This document shows positions 9,030 through 18,979 of a stretch of 64,000 bases of DNA, piece by piece. Source of the DNA: Pseudomonas neuropathica (GTDB lineage: Bacteria; Pseudomonadota; Gammaproteobacteria; Pseudomonadales; Pseudomonadaceae); the NCBI RefSeq assembly GCF_015461835.1, contig NZ_JACOPX010000008.1:1-64000 (forward strand). The letters run 5' to 3'. The position numbers and the translations under genes were made by a program. Below the pieces are notes generated by a model that saw nothing but the letters and a program-made list of their open reading frames with translations, did not search any database and was not told the DNA's origin. The first letter of the stretch is position 1. Every line of letters starts with the position of its first letter.

Positions 9030-9893
9030 ATGCAAGCCATTCGCAGCATTCTGGTGGTCATCGAACCCGAACATTCGGAAAGCCTGGCGCTCAAGCGCGC
9101 CAAATTGATCGCCGGCGTGACCCAGGCCCATCTGCACCTGCTGGTGTGCGACAAGAAGCACGACCACGCCGGCATGCTTGGCGTACTCAAAGCCGCGCTG
9201 ATCGCCGACGGCTACAGCGTGACCACCGAACAGGCGTGGAACGAGAGTCTGCATGAAACCATCATCGAGGTGCAGCAGGCAGAGGGCTGCGGTTTGGTGA
9301 TCAAGCAGCACTTCCCCGACAGTTCACTGAAAAAAGCCCTGCTGACCCCGGCGGACTGGAAGCTCCTGCGCCACTGCCCTACCCCGGTGCTGCTGGTGAA
9401 AACCAGTACACCTTGGAAGGATCGAGTGATTCTGGCGGCGGTTGATGTGGGCAATGCCGATGGTGAACATCGGCATTTGCACACGACGATCATTGATCAT
9501 GGCTACGACATCGCCAGCCTGGCCAAGGCGCATCTGCATGTGATCGCTGCACATCCATCACCGATGCTGTCGGCTGCAGACCCGACGCTGCAACTGAGCG
9601 AAACCATCGAGGCGCGTTACCGCGAGCAATGTCGAGCGTTTCAGGCGGAATTCGATGTCGATGATGAGCATCTGCACATCGAGGAAGGCCCGGCGGACGT
9701 GTTGATCCCGTTCATGGCGCACAAGCTGCAGGCGGCGGTGACCGTGATTGGCACGGTGGCGCGGACCGGGTTGTCAGGGGCGCTGATCGGCAATACCGCG
9801 GAAGTGGTACTGGATGCGCTGGAAAGCGATGTGCTGGTGCTCAAGCCGCAGGAGGTTGAGGATCATTTGGTGGAGTTGGCGGTGAAACACTAA
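9030..9893 (+). CDS. uspE: Tandem universal stress protein, UspE-like
   Basis: A 287-residue protein made of two Usp domains (about 1-140 and 150-285). The second ends with the ATP-binding-type motif GTVARTGLSGALIGNTAE, resembling the G-x2-G-x9-G(S/T) loop. Tandem Usp proteins are linked to stationary phase, stress survival and motility or adhesion in enterobacteria. The open frame extends back to 8205 through the divergent miaE gene, but the ATG at 9030 follows a CTGGAG Shine-Dalgarno and fits the family N terminus (MQAIRSILVVIE). Confidence 0.88.
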   Translation: MQAIRSILVVIEPEHSESLALKRAKLIAGVTQAHLHLLVCDKKHDHAGMLGVLKAALIADGYSVTTEQAWNESLHETIIEVQQAEGCGLVIKQHFPDSSLKKALLTPADWKLLRHCPTPVLLVKTSTPWKDRVILAAVDVGNADGEHRHLHTTIIDHGYDIASLAKAHLHVIAAHPSPMLSAADPTLQLSETIEARYREQCRAFQAEFDVDDEHLHIEEGPADVLIPFMAHKLQAAVTVIGTVARTGLSGALIGNTAEVVLDALESDVLVLKPQEVEDHLVELAVKH

Positions 9894-9918
9894 ACAGCTC
9901 ACATTGAAATGCGATCCC

Positions 9919-10050
9919 TGTAGGAGTGAGCCTGCTCGCGATGGCGGTGTGTCATACGACAACAGTGTTGACTGATAGACCGCTATCGCGAGCAGGCTCG
10001 CTCCCACAGGGGTACGCATTCCAAATGTGGGAGCGAGCTTGCTCGCGAAG
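9919..10050. repeat. REP doublet plus third REP copy
   Basis: An inverted pair (9919-10008) and a further single copy (10026-10050) of the GAGC-CTGCTCGCGA family lie between the convergent Usp and DUF1289 genes. This matches the triple arrangement at 5860-6000. Confidence 0.88.
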
Positions 10051-10053
10051 CTT

Positions 10054-10524
10054 TCAGGCGCCGAAGGCGTCTTTCAAGAAGCCTGGGGCGATGTAGCGCT
10101 GATAATGCGCTTCCGACAGCAGGAAAAATTCCCGATCAATGGCATCGCGCAATTCCGGCAGGTTCCAGTCGCGAAACTCCGGCAGCAACACCATTCCGTA
10201 GGCTTCCAGATTAATGATCACCCGCGCCCCACGGGCAATCAGCTGATACGCCCAGCAATATTCCGACTGATGCGGCACGAAGCGGATCTTGCGCTGTTCC
10301 AGTTGCTCGCGCAGGCGCGCCGAATCGAAAATCTCGACCTTGGCCGCCATCACTTGTGACAGCAATTGCTCCAGACGCAACCACACCGCACGTTTTTCTT
10401 CCTCGTTGTAGCCATTCCAGTGGATCACTTCGTGGTGGAAACGCTTGCAGCCACGGCACACCAGATCACCGTAAACAGTGGAGCAGAGGCCGACGCAGGG
10501 GGTCTTGATGGTCTGATTGGGCAT
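10054..10524 (-). CDS. DUF1289 domain protein
   Basis: A 156-residue protein with an N-terminal four-cysteine module (TPCVGLC then VCRGCKR), typical of DUF1289 and probably metal-binding, followed by a helical C-terminal region of unknown function. The ATG at 10524 starts the conserved MPNQTIKTPC sequence. An upstream in-frame ATG at about 10560 has a slightly better Shine-Dalgarno (AAGGG) and would add 12 residues. It is divergent from acnB. No function can be assigned from context. Confidence 0.78.
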   Translation of the reverse strand: MPNQTIKTPCVGLCSTVYGDLVCRGCKRFHHEVIHWNGYNEEEKRAVWLRLEQLLSQVMAAKVEIFDSARLREQLEQRKIRFVPHQSEYCWAYQLIARGARVIINLEAYGMVLLPEFRDWNLPELRDAIDREFFLLSEAHYQRYIAPGFLKDAFGA

Positions 10525-10992
10525 AAGGTAGGTAAAACACTGAAACGCGGAACAGGTCGGCATGTTAGCCCTTTGTCGGGCATTGATCACCCCTCAAACT
10601 TCAGGGTCACAGCCACGCGCGGCGTTTGCCATGACCACGTGCATTGCCACGAAAGTCCAATAGAGCCCGACTTACCTTTAAATTTTTTTTGCCGTAGAAT
10701 CAGCCAGCCTTTTAAGGCGCCAATGTCCGTTAGAAGCTGTTTTCAAAGCGTCACGAGCACAGTCGTTCCTTCAGAGCGGTGTTGGCGAGGGATTTTTCCA
10801 GCGGGGAAAAGTCCAGCGCCAACCCTCATCAGCTCCCCGTTCTGCAGGCGTAAAACTTTGAAAGCAGCTTCTGTAAGGAATTGCCGGTAATTCTGGCCGA
10901 ACGACCCACAACGTCGTGAGGAGCATGAGTACGGCAATTTCGGGATGAGCGTCCCGGACACCCATTTGGGACCACTGATGAGGGTAATAACT
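10525..10992 (+). promoter_or_regulatory. Long acnB upstream/leader region
   Basis: A 468-bp gap holds no convincing gene. A possible -10 (TAGAAT, 10695-10700) sits behind an AT-rich stretch, which would give a leader of nearly 300 nt. Within it, GTTGGCG (10781-10787) pairs with CGCCAAC (10817-10823), enclosing an inner TTTTCC/GGAAAA stem. The AGGG at 10981-10984 serves as Shine-Dalgarno for the GTG start. Promoter and leader length are inferred. Confidence 0.4.
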
Positions 10993-13602
10993 GTGCTTGA
11001 AGCCTACCGCAAACATATCGAAGAGCGTGCAGCCCTGGGTATCGTTCCCCAGCCGCTTAACGCCGAACAAACAGCAGGCCTGGTCGAGCTGCTGAAAAAC
11101 CCTCCGGCTGGCGAAGAAGAATTTCTCGTTGACCTGATCACCAATCGCATTCCACCAGGCGTGGACGAAGCGGCCTATGTCAAAGCCGGCTTCCTGTCTG
11201 CACTGGCCAAGGGCGAAGTTTCCTCCCCTCTGCTGGACAAAAAACGCGCTGTAGAACTGCTCGGCACCATGCAGGGCGGCTACAACATCGTCACTCTGGT
11301 TGACCTGCTGGACGACGCCGAGCTGGCGCCAGTCGCTGCCGCGCAACTCAAGCACACCCTGCTGATGTTCGATGCGTTCCACGACGTCGCGGAAAAAGCC
11401 AAGAACGGTAACGCTCACGCTAAAGCCGTGCTGCAATCCTGGGCTGACGGCGAGTGGTTCAAAAACCGTCCGACCCTGGCCGACAAGATCAGCCTGCGCG
11501 TGTTCAAGGTAACCGGCGAAACCAACACCGACGACCTGTCCCCTGCTCCCGATGCCTGGTCGCGTCCAGACATCCCGCTGCACGCCCTGGCCATGCTGAA
11601 AATGGCCCGCGACGGCATCGTTCCTGATCAGCAGGGCGCCATCGGCCCGATGAAGCAGATCGAAGAAATGCGCGGTCAAGGCTTCCCGATCGCCTACGTC
11701 GGTGACGTGGTCGGTACCGGTTCGTCGCGTAAATCCGCTACCAACTCGGTACTGTGGTTCTTCGGCGACGACGTACCTTACGTGCCGAACAAGCGCGCTG
11801 GCGGTTTCTGCTTCGGCAGCAAAATCGCTCCGATCTTCTACAACACCATGGAAGATGCCGGCGCACTGCCAATCGAGTTCGACGTTTCCAACATGAACAT
11901 GGGCGACGTGATCGACCTGTACCCGCATGCTGGCAAAGTCTGCAAACACGGCACCGACGAAGTCCTGACCACCTTCGAAATGAAAACTCCGGTGCTGTTG
12001 GACGAAGTCCGTGCCGGCGGCCGTATCCCGCTGATCATCGGCCGTGGCCTGACCGAGAAGGCTCGCGCCGAACTGGGTCTGCCGCCGTTCGACCTGTTCA
12101 AGAAGCCTGATGCACCGATCGAAAGCACCAAGGGTTACACCCTGGCGCAGAAAATGGTCGGCAAGGCTTGCGGTCTGGCAGAAGGCAAAGGCATCCGTCC
12201 TGGCACCTACTGCGAACCGAAAATGACCACCGTGGGTTCTCAGGACACCACCGGTCCAATGACCCGTGACGAACTGAAAGACCTGGCGTGCCTGGGCTTC
12301 TCCGCTGATCTGGTAATGCAGTCGTTCTGCCACACCGCGGCGTATCCAAAGCCGATCGACGTGACCACCCACCACACCCTGCCTGACTTCATCATGACCC
12401 GCGGCGGCGTTTCCCTGCGTCCGGGCGACGGCATCATCCACTCGTGGCTGAACCGCATGCTGCTGCCAGACACCGTGGGTACCGGTGGTGACTCGCACAC
12501 CCGTTTCCCGATGGGCATCTCGTTCCCGGCCGGTTCCGGTCTGGTCGCGTTCGCCGCAGCCACCGGCGTTATGCCGCTGGACATGCCGGAATCGATCCTG
12601 GTGCGCTTCAAAGGCAAAATGAAACCTGGCATCACCCTGCGTGACCTGGTTCATGCCATTCCTTACTTCGCTATCCAGAACGGTCTGCTGACCGTCGAGA
12701 AGAAAGGCAAGAAAAACGCCTTCTCCGGCCGCATCCTGGAAATCGAAGGTCTGGAAGGTCTGACCCTGGAGCAGGCGTTCGAACTGTCCGACGCCTCGGC
12801 CGAACGTTCGGCTGCCGGTTGCACCATCAAGCTGTCGAAAGAGTCGATCACCGAGTACCTGAACTCCAACATCACCCTGCTGCGCTGGATGATCGGCGAA
12901 GGCTACGGCGATGCGCGTACCTTGGAACGTCGCGCTCAAGCGATGGAAGCCTGGGTTGCCAACCCGGAACTGATGGAAGCCGATGCCGACGCCGAATACG
13001 CCGAAGTCATCGAAATCGACCTGGCCGACATCAACGAGCCGGTACTGTGCGCGCCGAACGATCCGGACGACGCCCGTCTGCTGTCCAGCGTTGCTGGCGA
13101 AAAGATCGACGAAGTGTTCATCGGTTCGTGCATGACCAACATCGGTCACTTCCGCGCTGCCGGTAAACTGCTGGATCAGGTCAAGGGTCAGCTGCCAACC
13201 CGTCTGTGGCTGTCGCCGCCGACCAAAATGGACGCTCACCAACTGACCGAAGAAGGCTACTACGGCATCTACGGCAAGGCTGGCGCACGCATGGAAATGC
13301 CAGGCTGCTCGCTGTGCATGGGTAACCAGGCACGCGTTGAGCCGAACAGCACCGTGGTCTCGACTTCGACCCGTAACTTCCCGAACCGTCTGGGCGACGG
13401 CGCGAACGTCTACCTGGCTTCGGCCGAGCTGGCGTCCGTGGCTTCGATCCTGGGTCGCCTGCCGACCGTCGAGGAGTACATGGAATACGCTGGCAAGATC
13501 GACAGTATGGCGGCCGATATCTACCGCTACCTGTCCTTCGACCAGATCGCCGAGTTCCGTGAAGCTGCTGCGAACGCCAATATCCCGGTCGTTCAAGCCT
13601 AA
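10993..13602 (+). CDS. acnB: Aconitate hydratase B
   Basis: Aconitase B isomerises citrate and isocitrate in the TCA cycle (some AcnB enzymes also process 2-methylaconitate). The protein has 869 residues with the N-terminal HEAT-like domain, then the swivel domain, then the catalytic domains, the AcnB order. The 4Fe-4S cysteines are in [10 protein letters not shown] and GCSLCMGNQ. Homologues begin [12 protein letters not shown], which points to the GTG at 10993 preceded by AGGG, rather than a longer in-frame start at 10945. Codon use is very regular, as in a highly expressed gene. It is followed by a strong terminator. Confidence 0.95.
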   Translation: MLEAYRKHIEERAALGIVPQPLNAEQTAGLVELLKNPPAGEEEFLVDLITNRIPPGVDEAAYVKAGFLSALAKGEVSSPLLDKKRAVELLGTMQGGYNIVTLVDLLDDAELAPVAAAQLKHTLLMFDAFHDVAEKAKNGNAHAKAVLQSWADGEWFKNRPTLADKISLRVFKVTGETNTDDLSPAPDAWSRPDIPLHALAMLKMARDGIVPDQQGAIGPMKQIEEMRGQGFPIAYVGDVVGTGSSRKSATNSVLWFFGDDVPYVPNKRAGGFCFGSKIAPIFYNTMEDAGALPIEFDVSNMNMGDVIDLYPHAGKVCKHGTDEVLTTFEMKTPVLLDEVRAGGRIPLIIGRGLTEKARAELGLPPFDLFKKPDAPIESTKGYTLAQKMVGKACGLAEGKGIRPGTYCEPKMTTVGSQDTTGPMTRDELKDLACLGFSADLVMQSFCHTAAYPKPIDVTTHHTLPDFIMTRGGVSLRPGDGIIHSWLNRMLLPDTVGTGGDSHTRFPMGISFPAGSGLVAFAAATGVMPLDMPESILVRFKGKMKPGITLRDLVHAIPYFAIQNGLLTVEKKGKKNAFSGRILEIEGLEGLTLEQAFELSDASAERSAAGCTIKLSKESITEYLNSNITLLRWMIGEGYGDARTLERRAQAMEAWVANPELMEADADAEYAEVIEIDLADINEPVLCAPNDPDDARLLSSVAGEKIDEVFIGSCMTNIGHFRAAGKLLDQVKGQLPTRLWLSPPTKMDAHQLTEEGYYGIYGKAGARMEMPGCSLCMGNQARVEPNSTVVSTSTRNFPNRLGDGANVYLASAELASVASILGRLPTVEEYMEYAGKIDSMAADIYRYLSFDQIAEFREAAANANIPVVQA

Positions 13603-13617
13603 CGCTACAAAGCAATG

Positions 13618-13655
13618 AAAAACGCCGCCCATCGTGAGATGTGCGGCGTTTTTTT
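13618..13655 (+). terminator. Rho-independent terminator of acnB
   Basis: AACGCCGC (13621-13628) pairs with GCGGCGTT (13643-13650), followed by a run of seven T. It overlaps the last codon of the convergent SulP gene and may serve both directions, as A-rich sequence precedes the stem. Confidence 0.9.
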
Positions 13656-15306
13656 ATGGCTTGGGCTTTAGTGTGAGGGCTTTCTGCACAGCGCCATCAA
13701 CGCTCAAACCGCTGAGTATCACAGCGTTGGCCTGCATTTCAGGCAACGCCTCCAGCACCGCCAGCGCCTCATGCTTGAGCCGCGCCAGGATCAAACGCTT
13801 GCCTTCCTGATGCACCCGCACAAAGAACTCCTGCATCGCCTCAATGCTGGTGCCATCCAGATCCGGCGTCTCCTCAAGACTCAGAATCACCGTATGCACT
13901 GGCATTTCTGCATGGCGGATCAGCCGTAACGCCGCGCCCAGAATCCGCTCAACGTTGGCAAAGAACAACGCCTCACTGGGCCGAATGATCAGTACGCCAG
14001 GCTCCGTTTGCGCAACGGGATGACGCTGCACATCGACAAAATCGTGCCCGCCATCAATCCGCCCGAGCACTTGAATGTCCGCGGCCGACATCTGCTTGAG
14101 CATCAGCAGCACACTGATCGCCACCGAAACCAGCAGACCGTCCAGCACGCCCAATACCAACACGGCCGAAACCGCGCAGATCACCAGCACACGATCCCGG
14201 CGCCAGATGAAGTAGCGGCCCAGTGGCTGCAGACTCAAACCGCGACCCAGCGCATGCATGACAATCGCGGCGAGGATCGGCTCCGGGGTCAGGGCGATCC
14301 ACGGCAACACCGTCAGCACGATGATCAACACCACCAACGCCGCCACCCCACCGGCCCAGCGTGACGTCGCACCCGCTGCTTCATTCGCCGAGGTCGCCGA
14401 GTACCCTGCCCCAGCCGGCATGCCATGAAACAAACCGGAAAGCAGATTCGATGCGCCTAACGCCAACAGATCACGGTTTGAGGTGACGCGATCGCCATGC
14501 TTGAGCGCATACGCACTGATCGACCCGTAAGACTCCGCATACAGAATCATCACCAGCGCAAAACCCACCTCCCCCAGCCGTAGCCAGTCGGCGAATGGCA
14601 GCACCGGCAGGTTGGGAACTTCCAGGCTCAGGTCGATAATGCCGATCATCTGCACGCCGTACGCCGACAGATTCAACCATTGCCCGGCGGCGATGCCGAT
14701 CACTACTACCAGCAAGCCACCGGGCACCCGCGGGAATCGTGAAAACACTGCGAGCAACACCAGCGCGACAGCCGCAACGGCCGCGGCCGGCCAGTTCCAT
14801 TGCGGCAGCTGTTCAAGCAATTGCGGGGCGAAGCGCACCAGATTGGCGTCGGTCAGATGCACGCCGACCACGCTGGCGACCTGCTTGAGAATGATGGTCA
14901 GCGCCAGGCCGAAGGCGAATCCGCGCAAAACCGGTTTGGCGATGAAGGAGGTGACACTGCCCAGACGAAAGAGCCCAGCCAATAGAAACAATCCGCCCGT
15001 GACCAACACCAGGCCGACTGCCAGGGTCGAGCGAAATTGCGGGTCACCATTGGCCAGCGTCGCCGTCGCGGCCGCCAGCACTGCGGCCGACGAGGACGTT
15101 GCCGACACAATCGCAAAACGACTGGTACCGAACACCCCATAACACAGCAACCCGGCAAACAGGGCGATCACCCCGGCCTGAGGCGCCAACGCGGCGATGG
15201 TCGAATACGCCACCGCTTCGGGCAGCAAGAGACCGGCTATCGATAGACCGGCGAGTACATCCCGCCAGCGATTGGGTTGTTCTACAGGTTGCGGGGCGCT
15301 CGACAA
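13654..15306 (-). CDS. SulP-family anion transporter with STAS domain
   Basis: An inner-membrane SLC26/SulP transporter of about 550 residues. It has roughly 12-14 hydrophobic segments beginning with DVLAGLSIAGLLLPEAVAY (the family's first helix) and a C-terminal cytoplasmic STAS domain (from about residue 430). Sulfate or another anion is the usual substrate; specificity is not readable. The longest frame starts at 15360, inside the upstream gene's terminator. A TTG at 15306 is preceded by CTGGAG at good spacing and gives a compact N terminus, so I prefer it. Confidence 0.85.
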   Translation of the reverse strand: MSSAPQPVEQPNRWRDVLAGLSIAGLLLPEAVAYSTIAALAPQAGVIALFAGLLCYGVFGTSRFAIVSATSSSAAVLAAATATLANGDPQFRSTLAVGLVLVTGGLFLLAGLFRLGSVTSFIAKPVLRGFAFGLALTIILKQVASVVGVHLTDANLVRFAPQLLEQLPQWNWPAAAVAAVALVLLAVFSRFPRVPGGLLVVVIGIAAGQWLNLSAYGVQMIGIIDLSLEVPNLPVLPFADWLRLGEVGFALVMILYAESYGSISAYALKHGDRVTSNRDLLALGASNLLSGLFHGMPAGAGYSATSANEAAGATSRWAGGVAALVVLIIVLTVLPWIALTPEPILAAIVMHALGRGLSLQPLGRYFIWRRDRVLVICAVSAVLVLGVLDGLLVSVAISVLLMLKQMSAADIQVLGRIDGGHDFVDVQRHPVAQTEPGVLIIRPSEALFFANVERILGAALRLIRHAEMPVHTVILSLEETPDLDGTSIEAMQEFFVRVHQEGKRLILARLKHEALAVLEALPEMQANAVILSGLSVDGAVQKALTLKPKP

Positions 15307-15323
15307 TCCACTGTCTCCAGACG

Positions 15324-15357
15324 AAAAAAAGCCGCTGCATACGTCGTATGCAGCGGC
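15324..15357 (-). terminator. Rho-independent terminator of the amino-acid transporter gene
   Basis: Read on the minus strand, GCCGCTGCATACG pairs with its inverse copy (15331-15343 with 15345-15357), and then comes a run of seven T (15324-15330). It lies between the transporter stop (15387) and the SulP start. Confidence 0.88.
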
Positions 15358-15386
15358 CACTGTAGCTGAGTATCTGGAGCTGTAGC

Positions 15387-16667
15387 TTACGCAGTCAGCG
15401 AATAAATCAACGCCGAAATCGCTACCAGGCCGACAGCCGTTACAAACACGTTCGACGCCTGGCCGCGATAGCGGGCCATCGCTGGCACTTTACGGATTGC
15501 GTACATCGGCATCAGGAACAGAATCGCCGCGATCACCGGGCCGCCGATGGTTTCGATCATGCCCAGAATGCTCGGGTTCAGGGTTGCCACGATCCAGCAC
15601 ACCACCAGCATGAAGGCCGCCACGATGCGATCCAGCGCCTTGGCGCCCGGGCGCTTGCCGCTCTTGATAATCAGGCCTTTGAGACCTTCGCTGGCACCGA
15701 TGTAGTGACCGAGGAACGACTTGGAGATCGCCACAAACGCAATCAACGGCGCTGCGAAAGCGATGGTCGGATTGCTGAAGTGGTTGGCCAGGTACGACAG
15801 GATCGACAGATTCTGCGCCTTGGCCTCGGCCAGTTGCTCCGGCGAAAGGGTCAACACGCAGCTGAACACGAAGAACAGCACCATCGCCACCATCAACAGG
15901 TGTGCGCGGGACAGGATCTGCGAGCTGCGCTCTTCAGCGTGGACGCCGTATCGACGCTTCTGATCGACCGCAAACGCCGAGATGATCGGCGAGTGGTTGA
16001 AGGAGAACACCATCACCGGAATCGCCAGCCACAGCGTGTGCAGCAACGCAGACGGTGCCGGCACGTGCGAAGCCGTGGCGAGAATGCCGCCGTTCCAGTG
16101 TGGAATCAGGTAAACGGCGAGGAACAGCAGCGCGACGATAAACGGATACACCATCAGGCTCATCGCCTTGACGATCGCCTGCTCACCGCAACGCACCACG
16201 GCCAGCAGACCGAGGATCAGCACGAACGACAGCAGAGCGCGCGGTGGCGGCGTGATGTGCAATTGATGTTCGAGAAAACTGGCGACCGTGTTGGTCAGAC
16301 CGACGCTATAGATCAGCAGGATCGGGAAGATCGCGAAGAAGTACAGCAAGGTGATCAGCGCGCCGGCCTTGATGCCGAAATGCTGTTCGACCACTTCAGT
16401 GATGTCGGCGCCTTCACGACCGGAAAGCACAAAGCGGGTCAGGCCACGGTGCGCGTAGAACGTCATCGGGAAGGCCAGCAGCGCAAGGACCACCAGCGGC
16501 CAGAAGCCACCCAGTCCTGCGTTGATCGGCAAAAACAGGGTACCGGCGCCGATGGCGGTCCCAAACAGTCCCAACATCCAGGTGGTGTCCTGGCGATTCC
16601 AGCTCGAAAGTTCAGCGGGTGCTGCTGCATCAAAGCGTTCTTCGACGCTATTGGCCTGATCATTCAT
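15387..16667 (-). CDS. HAAAP-family amino-acid permease (serine/threonine type)
   Basis: A 426-residue inner-membrane protein with about 11 transmembrane helices. It starts with the conserved TWMLGLFGTAIGAGTLFLPINAG segment of the hydroxy/aromatic amino acid permease family (SdaC, TdcC, Mtr, TyrP). Overall similarity favours the serine/threonine proton symporter branch (SdaC-like). The ATG at 16667 (MNDQANS) has a GGAG Shine-Dalgarno ten bases upstream. A longer start at 16694 is possible but less well placed. No serine dehydratase gene is adjacent. Confidence 0.85.
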   Translation of the reverse strand: MNDQANSVEERFDAAAPAELSSWNRQDTTWMLGLFGTAIGAGTLFLPINAGLGGFWPLVVLALLAFPMTFYAHRGLTRFVLSGREGADITEVVEQHFGIKAGALITLLYFFAIFPILLIYSVGLTNTVASFLEHQLHITPPPRALLSFVLILGLLAVVRCGEQAIVKAMSLMVYPFIVALLFLAVYLIPHWNGGILATASHVPAPSALLHTLWLAIPVMVFSFNHSPIISAFAVDQKRRYGVHAEERSSQILSRAHLLMVAMVLFFVFSCVLTLSPEQLAEAKAQNLSILSYLANHFSNPTIAFAAPLIAFVAISKSFLGHYIGASEGLKGLIIKSGKRPGAKALDRIVAAFMLVVCWIVATLNPSILGMIETIGGPVIAAILFLMPMYAIRKVPAMARYRGQASNVFVTAVGLVAISALIYSLTA

Positions 16668-16911
16668 CCGGTCGGATCTCCGCATTCCGGTCACTTGCCA
16701 CTCGGTCAGACGCGTCGGAAAAAACCGACAGACATGCTCCGGCCGAAACAGGGGCGCGATTCTCCGCGATAAATGAGCAGAAGCAAAGACTTAGCTGAGG
16801 AATGGTTGCGCGGAGCAGATCAGTCGGGTGTCGTTTTTGGAAAAATGGCTGTCGCACAAAGACACGCCGAATGTCGTTTTTAGTATGACCGTGCGAGTTC
16901 AAGAACACATT

Positions 16912-17094
16912 TCAGACCGAACGAAGAACCAGCGTTCCGATTGTGATGACGACCAGCGCGAATATTGCCCCCATGGCGAACCTGAATAATTCAGAGCGAA
17001 TCTCCGCGGGGGACAGACCTTTCGCCTCTTCAGCGAACTCGGCGTCCTCTCGTCGAAGTCGTTCGACTCTGGCCTTGGGATCTTCTGTGTACAT
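16912..17094 (-). CDS. Small membrane protein with charged N-terminal helix
   Basis: This 60-residue hypothetical protein has a highly charged helical N-terminal half (KARVERLRREDAEFAEEAK) and one C-terminal transmembrane segment (about 37-57). The ATG at 17094 has a good AAAGGA Shine-Dalgarno. It lies about 100 bp downstream of a second small coiled-coil membrane protein on the same strand with a similar design, so the two could be functionally related. The family is not recognised. Confidence 0.6.
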   Translation of the reverse strand: MYTEDPKARVERLRREDAEFAEEAKGLSPAEIRSELFRFAMGAIFALVVITIGTLVLRSV

Positions 17095-17196
17095 GTTTAT
17101 TGTCCTTTGCGAAGTCACGAGATCAATCTGCTATGCAAATCGTTGTTGAGCATCCGATACGCCTGATCGCAAACCATGATGCTTGCAGCGTTTCAT

Positions 17197-17391
17197 TCAA
17201 AGCTTGGTCAATATCCCGAATACAGCCGTAATCGCAGTTAGCAGTCCCGTGCCTACGACCACCGGGTACCAGAACCTTTCTCGCTTGAGTTTGTTTTCCT
17301 CAGCCATGAGCTTGCGCCTCTCGACAATGAGCTTGCGGGATTCGTTTTGTAGTCTTTCGAGTTCCAGGTTTTCGCGATCGTCCTGAAGCAT
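17197..17391 (-). CDS. Small coiled-coil membrane protein
   Basis: A 64-residue protein. Residues 1-38 form a charged, leucine-containing predicted coiled coil, followed by one transmembrane helix (WYPVVVGTGLLTAITAVFGIL). The Shine-Dalgarno AAGGAAGG directly precedes the ATG. It probably sits in the inner membrane with the coil in the cytoplasm. It is not recognised as any named family. It shares orientation and layout with the next gene at 16912-17094. Confidence 0.65.
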   Translation of the reverse strand: MLQDDRENLELERLQNESRKLIVERRKLMAEENKLKRERFWYPVVVGTGLLTAITAVFGILTKL

Positions 17392-17633
17392 GCGCCTTCC
17401 TTGGCTATTGGCAGTGACTGGCCGGTCTGCTTTGTGCCCTCATGATTTCCTAAATCATCTCGCGCCAGATAGCGGATGAATCCGGCGTTTTCGTAGGCAA
17501 AATCCGCGAGTCAGGTAGGCAGCCTCATACAGAGACCTTTCAGAAAACACCTCGCGATCAAGTACCCGTGCCTTTCAATTTGGCCCACATGATCTAGCGT
17601 GAACTGAGTCCCCCTGCCCTGCGGAGCCTTCCC

Positions 17634-18017
17634 ATGCCATTGGTTCGCGTCGACATCAGACAAAACCCCGACCCCAACTTCGCCAAACGCATCGGCGAGC
17701 AGATCTACGCCGCCCTGCGCAGTTGTATCGATGTGCCCGAGCACGACAACTTTCAGATCCTGACCGAGCACGATGGCCAGCACCTGGTCTACGATCCGCA
17801 ATATCTGGGGATCCAGCGCAGCGACGGCGTGGTATTCATTCAGATCACCATCAGCGAAGGGCGCACGGTGGAGAAAAAGCAGTTGCTGTTCAAAACCATC
17901 GCCGAGCGCCTGCACGCGCAGTTGGCGGTACGTCTGGAAGACGTGTTCATCAATCTGGTCGAGGTGAAAAAAGAAAACTGGTCATTCGGCAATGGCATTG
18001 CCCAGTACGTCACCTGA
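17634..18017 (+). CDS. Tautomerase-family protein
   Basis: A 127-residue protein of the 4-oxalocrotonate tautomerase superfamily (long, fused-type subunit as in Tautomerase_2). After Met removal the N-terminal Pro would be the catalytic general base (MPLVRVDIR). The C-terminal half has the repeated beta-alpha-beta pattern with LEDVFINLVEVKKENWSFGNG, as in this subfamily. Its physiological substrate is unknown. It is flanked by intergenic DNA on both sides, so it is probably monocistronic. Confidence 0.85.
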   Translation: MPLVRVDIRQNPDPNFAKRIGEQIYAALRSCIDVPEHDNFQILTEHDGQHLVYDPQYLGIQRSDGVVFIQITISEGRTVEKKQLLFKTIAERLHAQLAVRLEDVFINLVEVKKENWSFGNGIAQYVT

Positions 18018-18484
18018 CCCCGCAATTGACAGCCAACTACCGGCCGAAGCGATCATCAAACACCACAACGCAACCCTCGGCGCTGCCTTCGCACGAGTAA
18101 TCGACAATGCGGATGTCAGGTTTTAAAAGAAATGCTCCTTGAAATTGAGGCAACTTCGCTGGCTGCGGTTGCGTCAATCACGAATTTGTAACCTTATCCT
18201 CCGTCCTACAACTGCGTGTACTTCTCTAATGTCATCTGCGCTATGAGTTACAGAAAACACCAATAAAAAGCCCTTCACTCATCAATACTTCAGAATAGTC
18301 CTACAACCAAAAACACCTAATAAAACCACGACGGAATATTACCGAAATCCGAATAACATTCATTTGTTACAAGCAACTACGCAGCCATTGAACATTCCTC
18401 TTTTTCAGGCCTATATTTTTCACGCCCTGAATGACGAAAGACCAATCGCAAACGACCTTCGAAGTTTGATAAAGAGGAAAAAGC
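18018..18484. other. AT-rich intergenic region, no gene seen
   Basis: This 467-bp stretch is clearly more AT-rich than its surroundings, most strongly from about 18110 to 18480. I see no convincing ORF with a ribosome site until 18485. It probably carries the promoter of the two downstream secreted-protein genes. The composition hints at H-NS/MvaT-type silenced or recently acquired DNA. Confidence 0.5.
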
Positions 18485-18964
18485 ATGCAAAAGCGCACGA
18501 TCACCGGCCTGCTGTTGACCGGACTGCTTTTCACCCCGCTTGCCAGCGCTGATGTCCGCGAGCTGGCTTCTTCGCCGCGATGGCTGACTACCAAGGTCTA
18601 CATCGATGGCGCTCCTGAAACAGACGTCAAGGCGAAGTATCCCGGCGTCGTAGGTATATCGACCTGGGATCCCGAGAGTAATCGATACGAGTTCTTTTAC
18701 ACCGACACAGGCGAGTCAAAGTACAACAAAGGTGGAGGCGGTTATTTCTTTGTCACCGGCAACCAGAAACAGCACATTCTGGTACCCGATATCGGTCCGA
18801 CCAAAACAATTGTCAGGCGCTTGGAAACACTGAACAACAGTGAATTCACTTACTCTCGGGAAGTCCCCCGCGACATGATCGACAACAATCCACTTGTACG
18901 TATTCATGTCGTTCACGCGCCGTATACCGGCACCGTAGAAACCAAATCCGCCATCAAACAATAA
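18485..18964 (+). CDS. Secreted DUF4822-like protein
   Basis: A 159-residue precursor with signal peptide (1-22, ending ASA). The mature part has a pattern of aromatic residues (RWLTTKVYIDG, NRYEFFYTDTGESK, GGYFFVTGNQKQHILV, EFTYSREVP, HVVHAPY) that resembles DUF4822 domains. The assignment is from memory of the family pattern. AAGAGGAAAAAGC precedes the ATG. It forms an operon with the next gene (15-bp gap). Function unknown; periplasmic or exported. Confidence 0.75.
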   Translation: MQKRTITGLLLTGLLFTPLASADVRELASSPRWLTTKVYIDGAPETDVKAKYPGVVGISTWDPESNRYEFFYTDTGESKYNKGGGGYFFVTGNQKQHILVPDIGPTKTIVRRLETLNNSEFTYSREVPRDMIDNNPLVRIHVVHAPYTGTVETKSAIKQ

Positions 18965-18979
18965 AACCAGGAGTTCAAC

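Noticed and set aside
10771..13632. Long minus-strand open frame (953 codons) opposite acnB
   Set aside because: It mirrors the codon bias of acnB in another frame; the plus-strand product is a clear aconitase and the antisense product has no recognisable domain.
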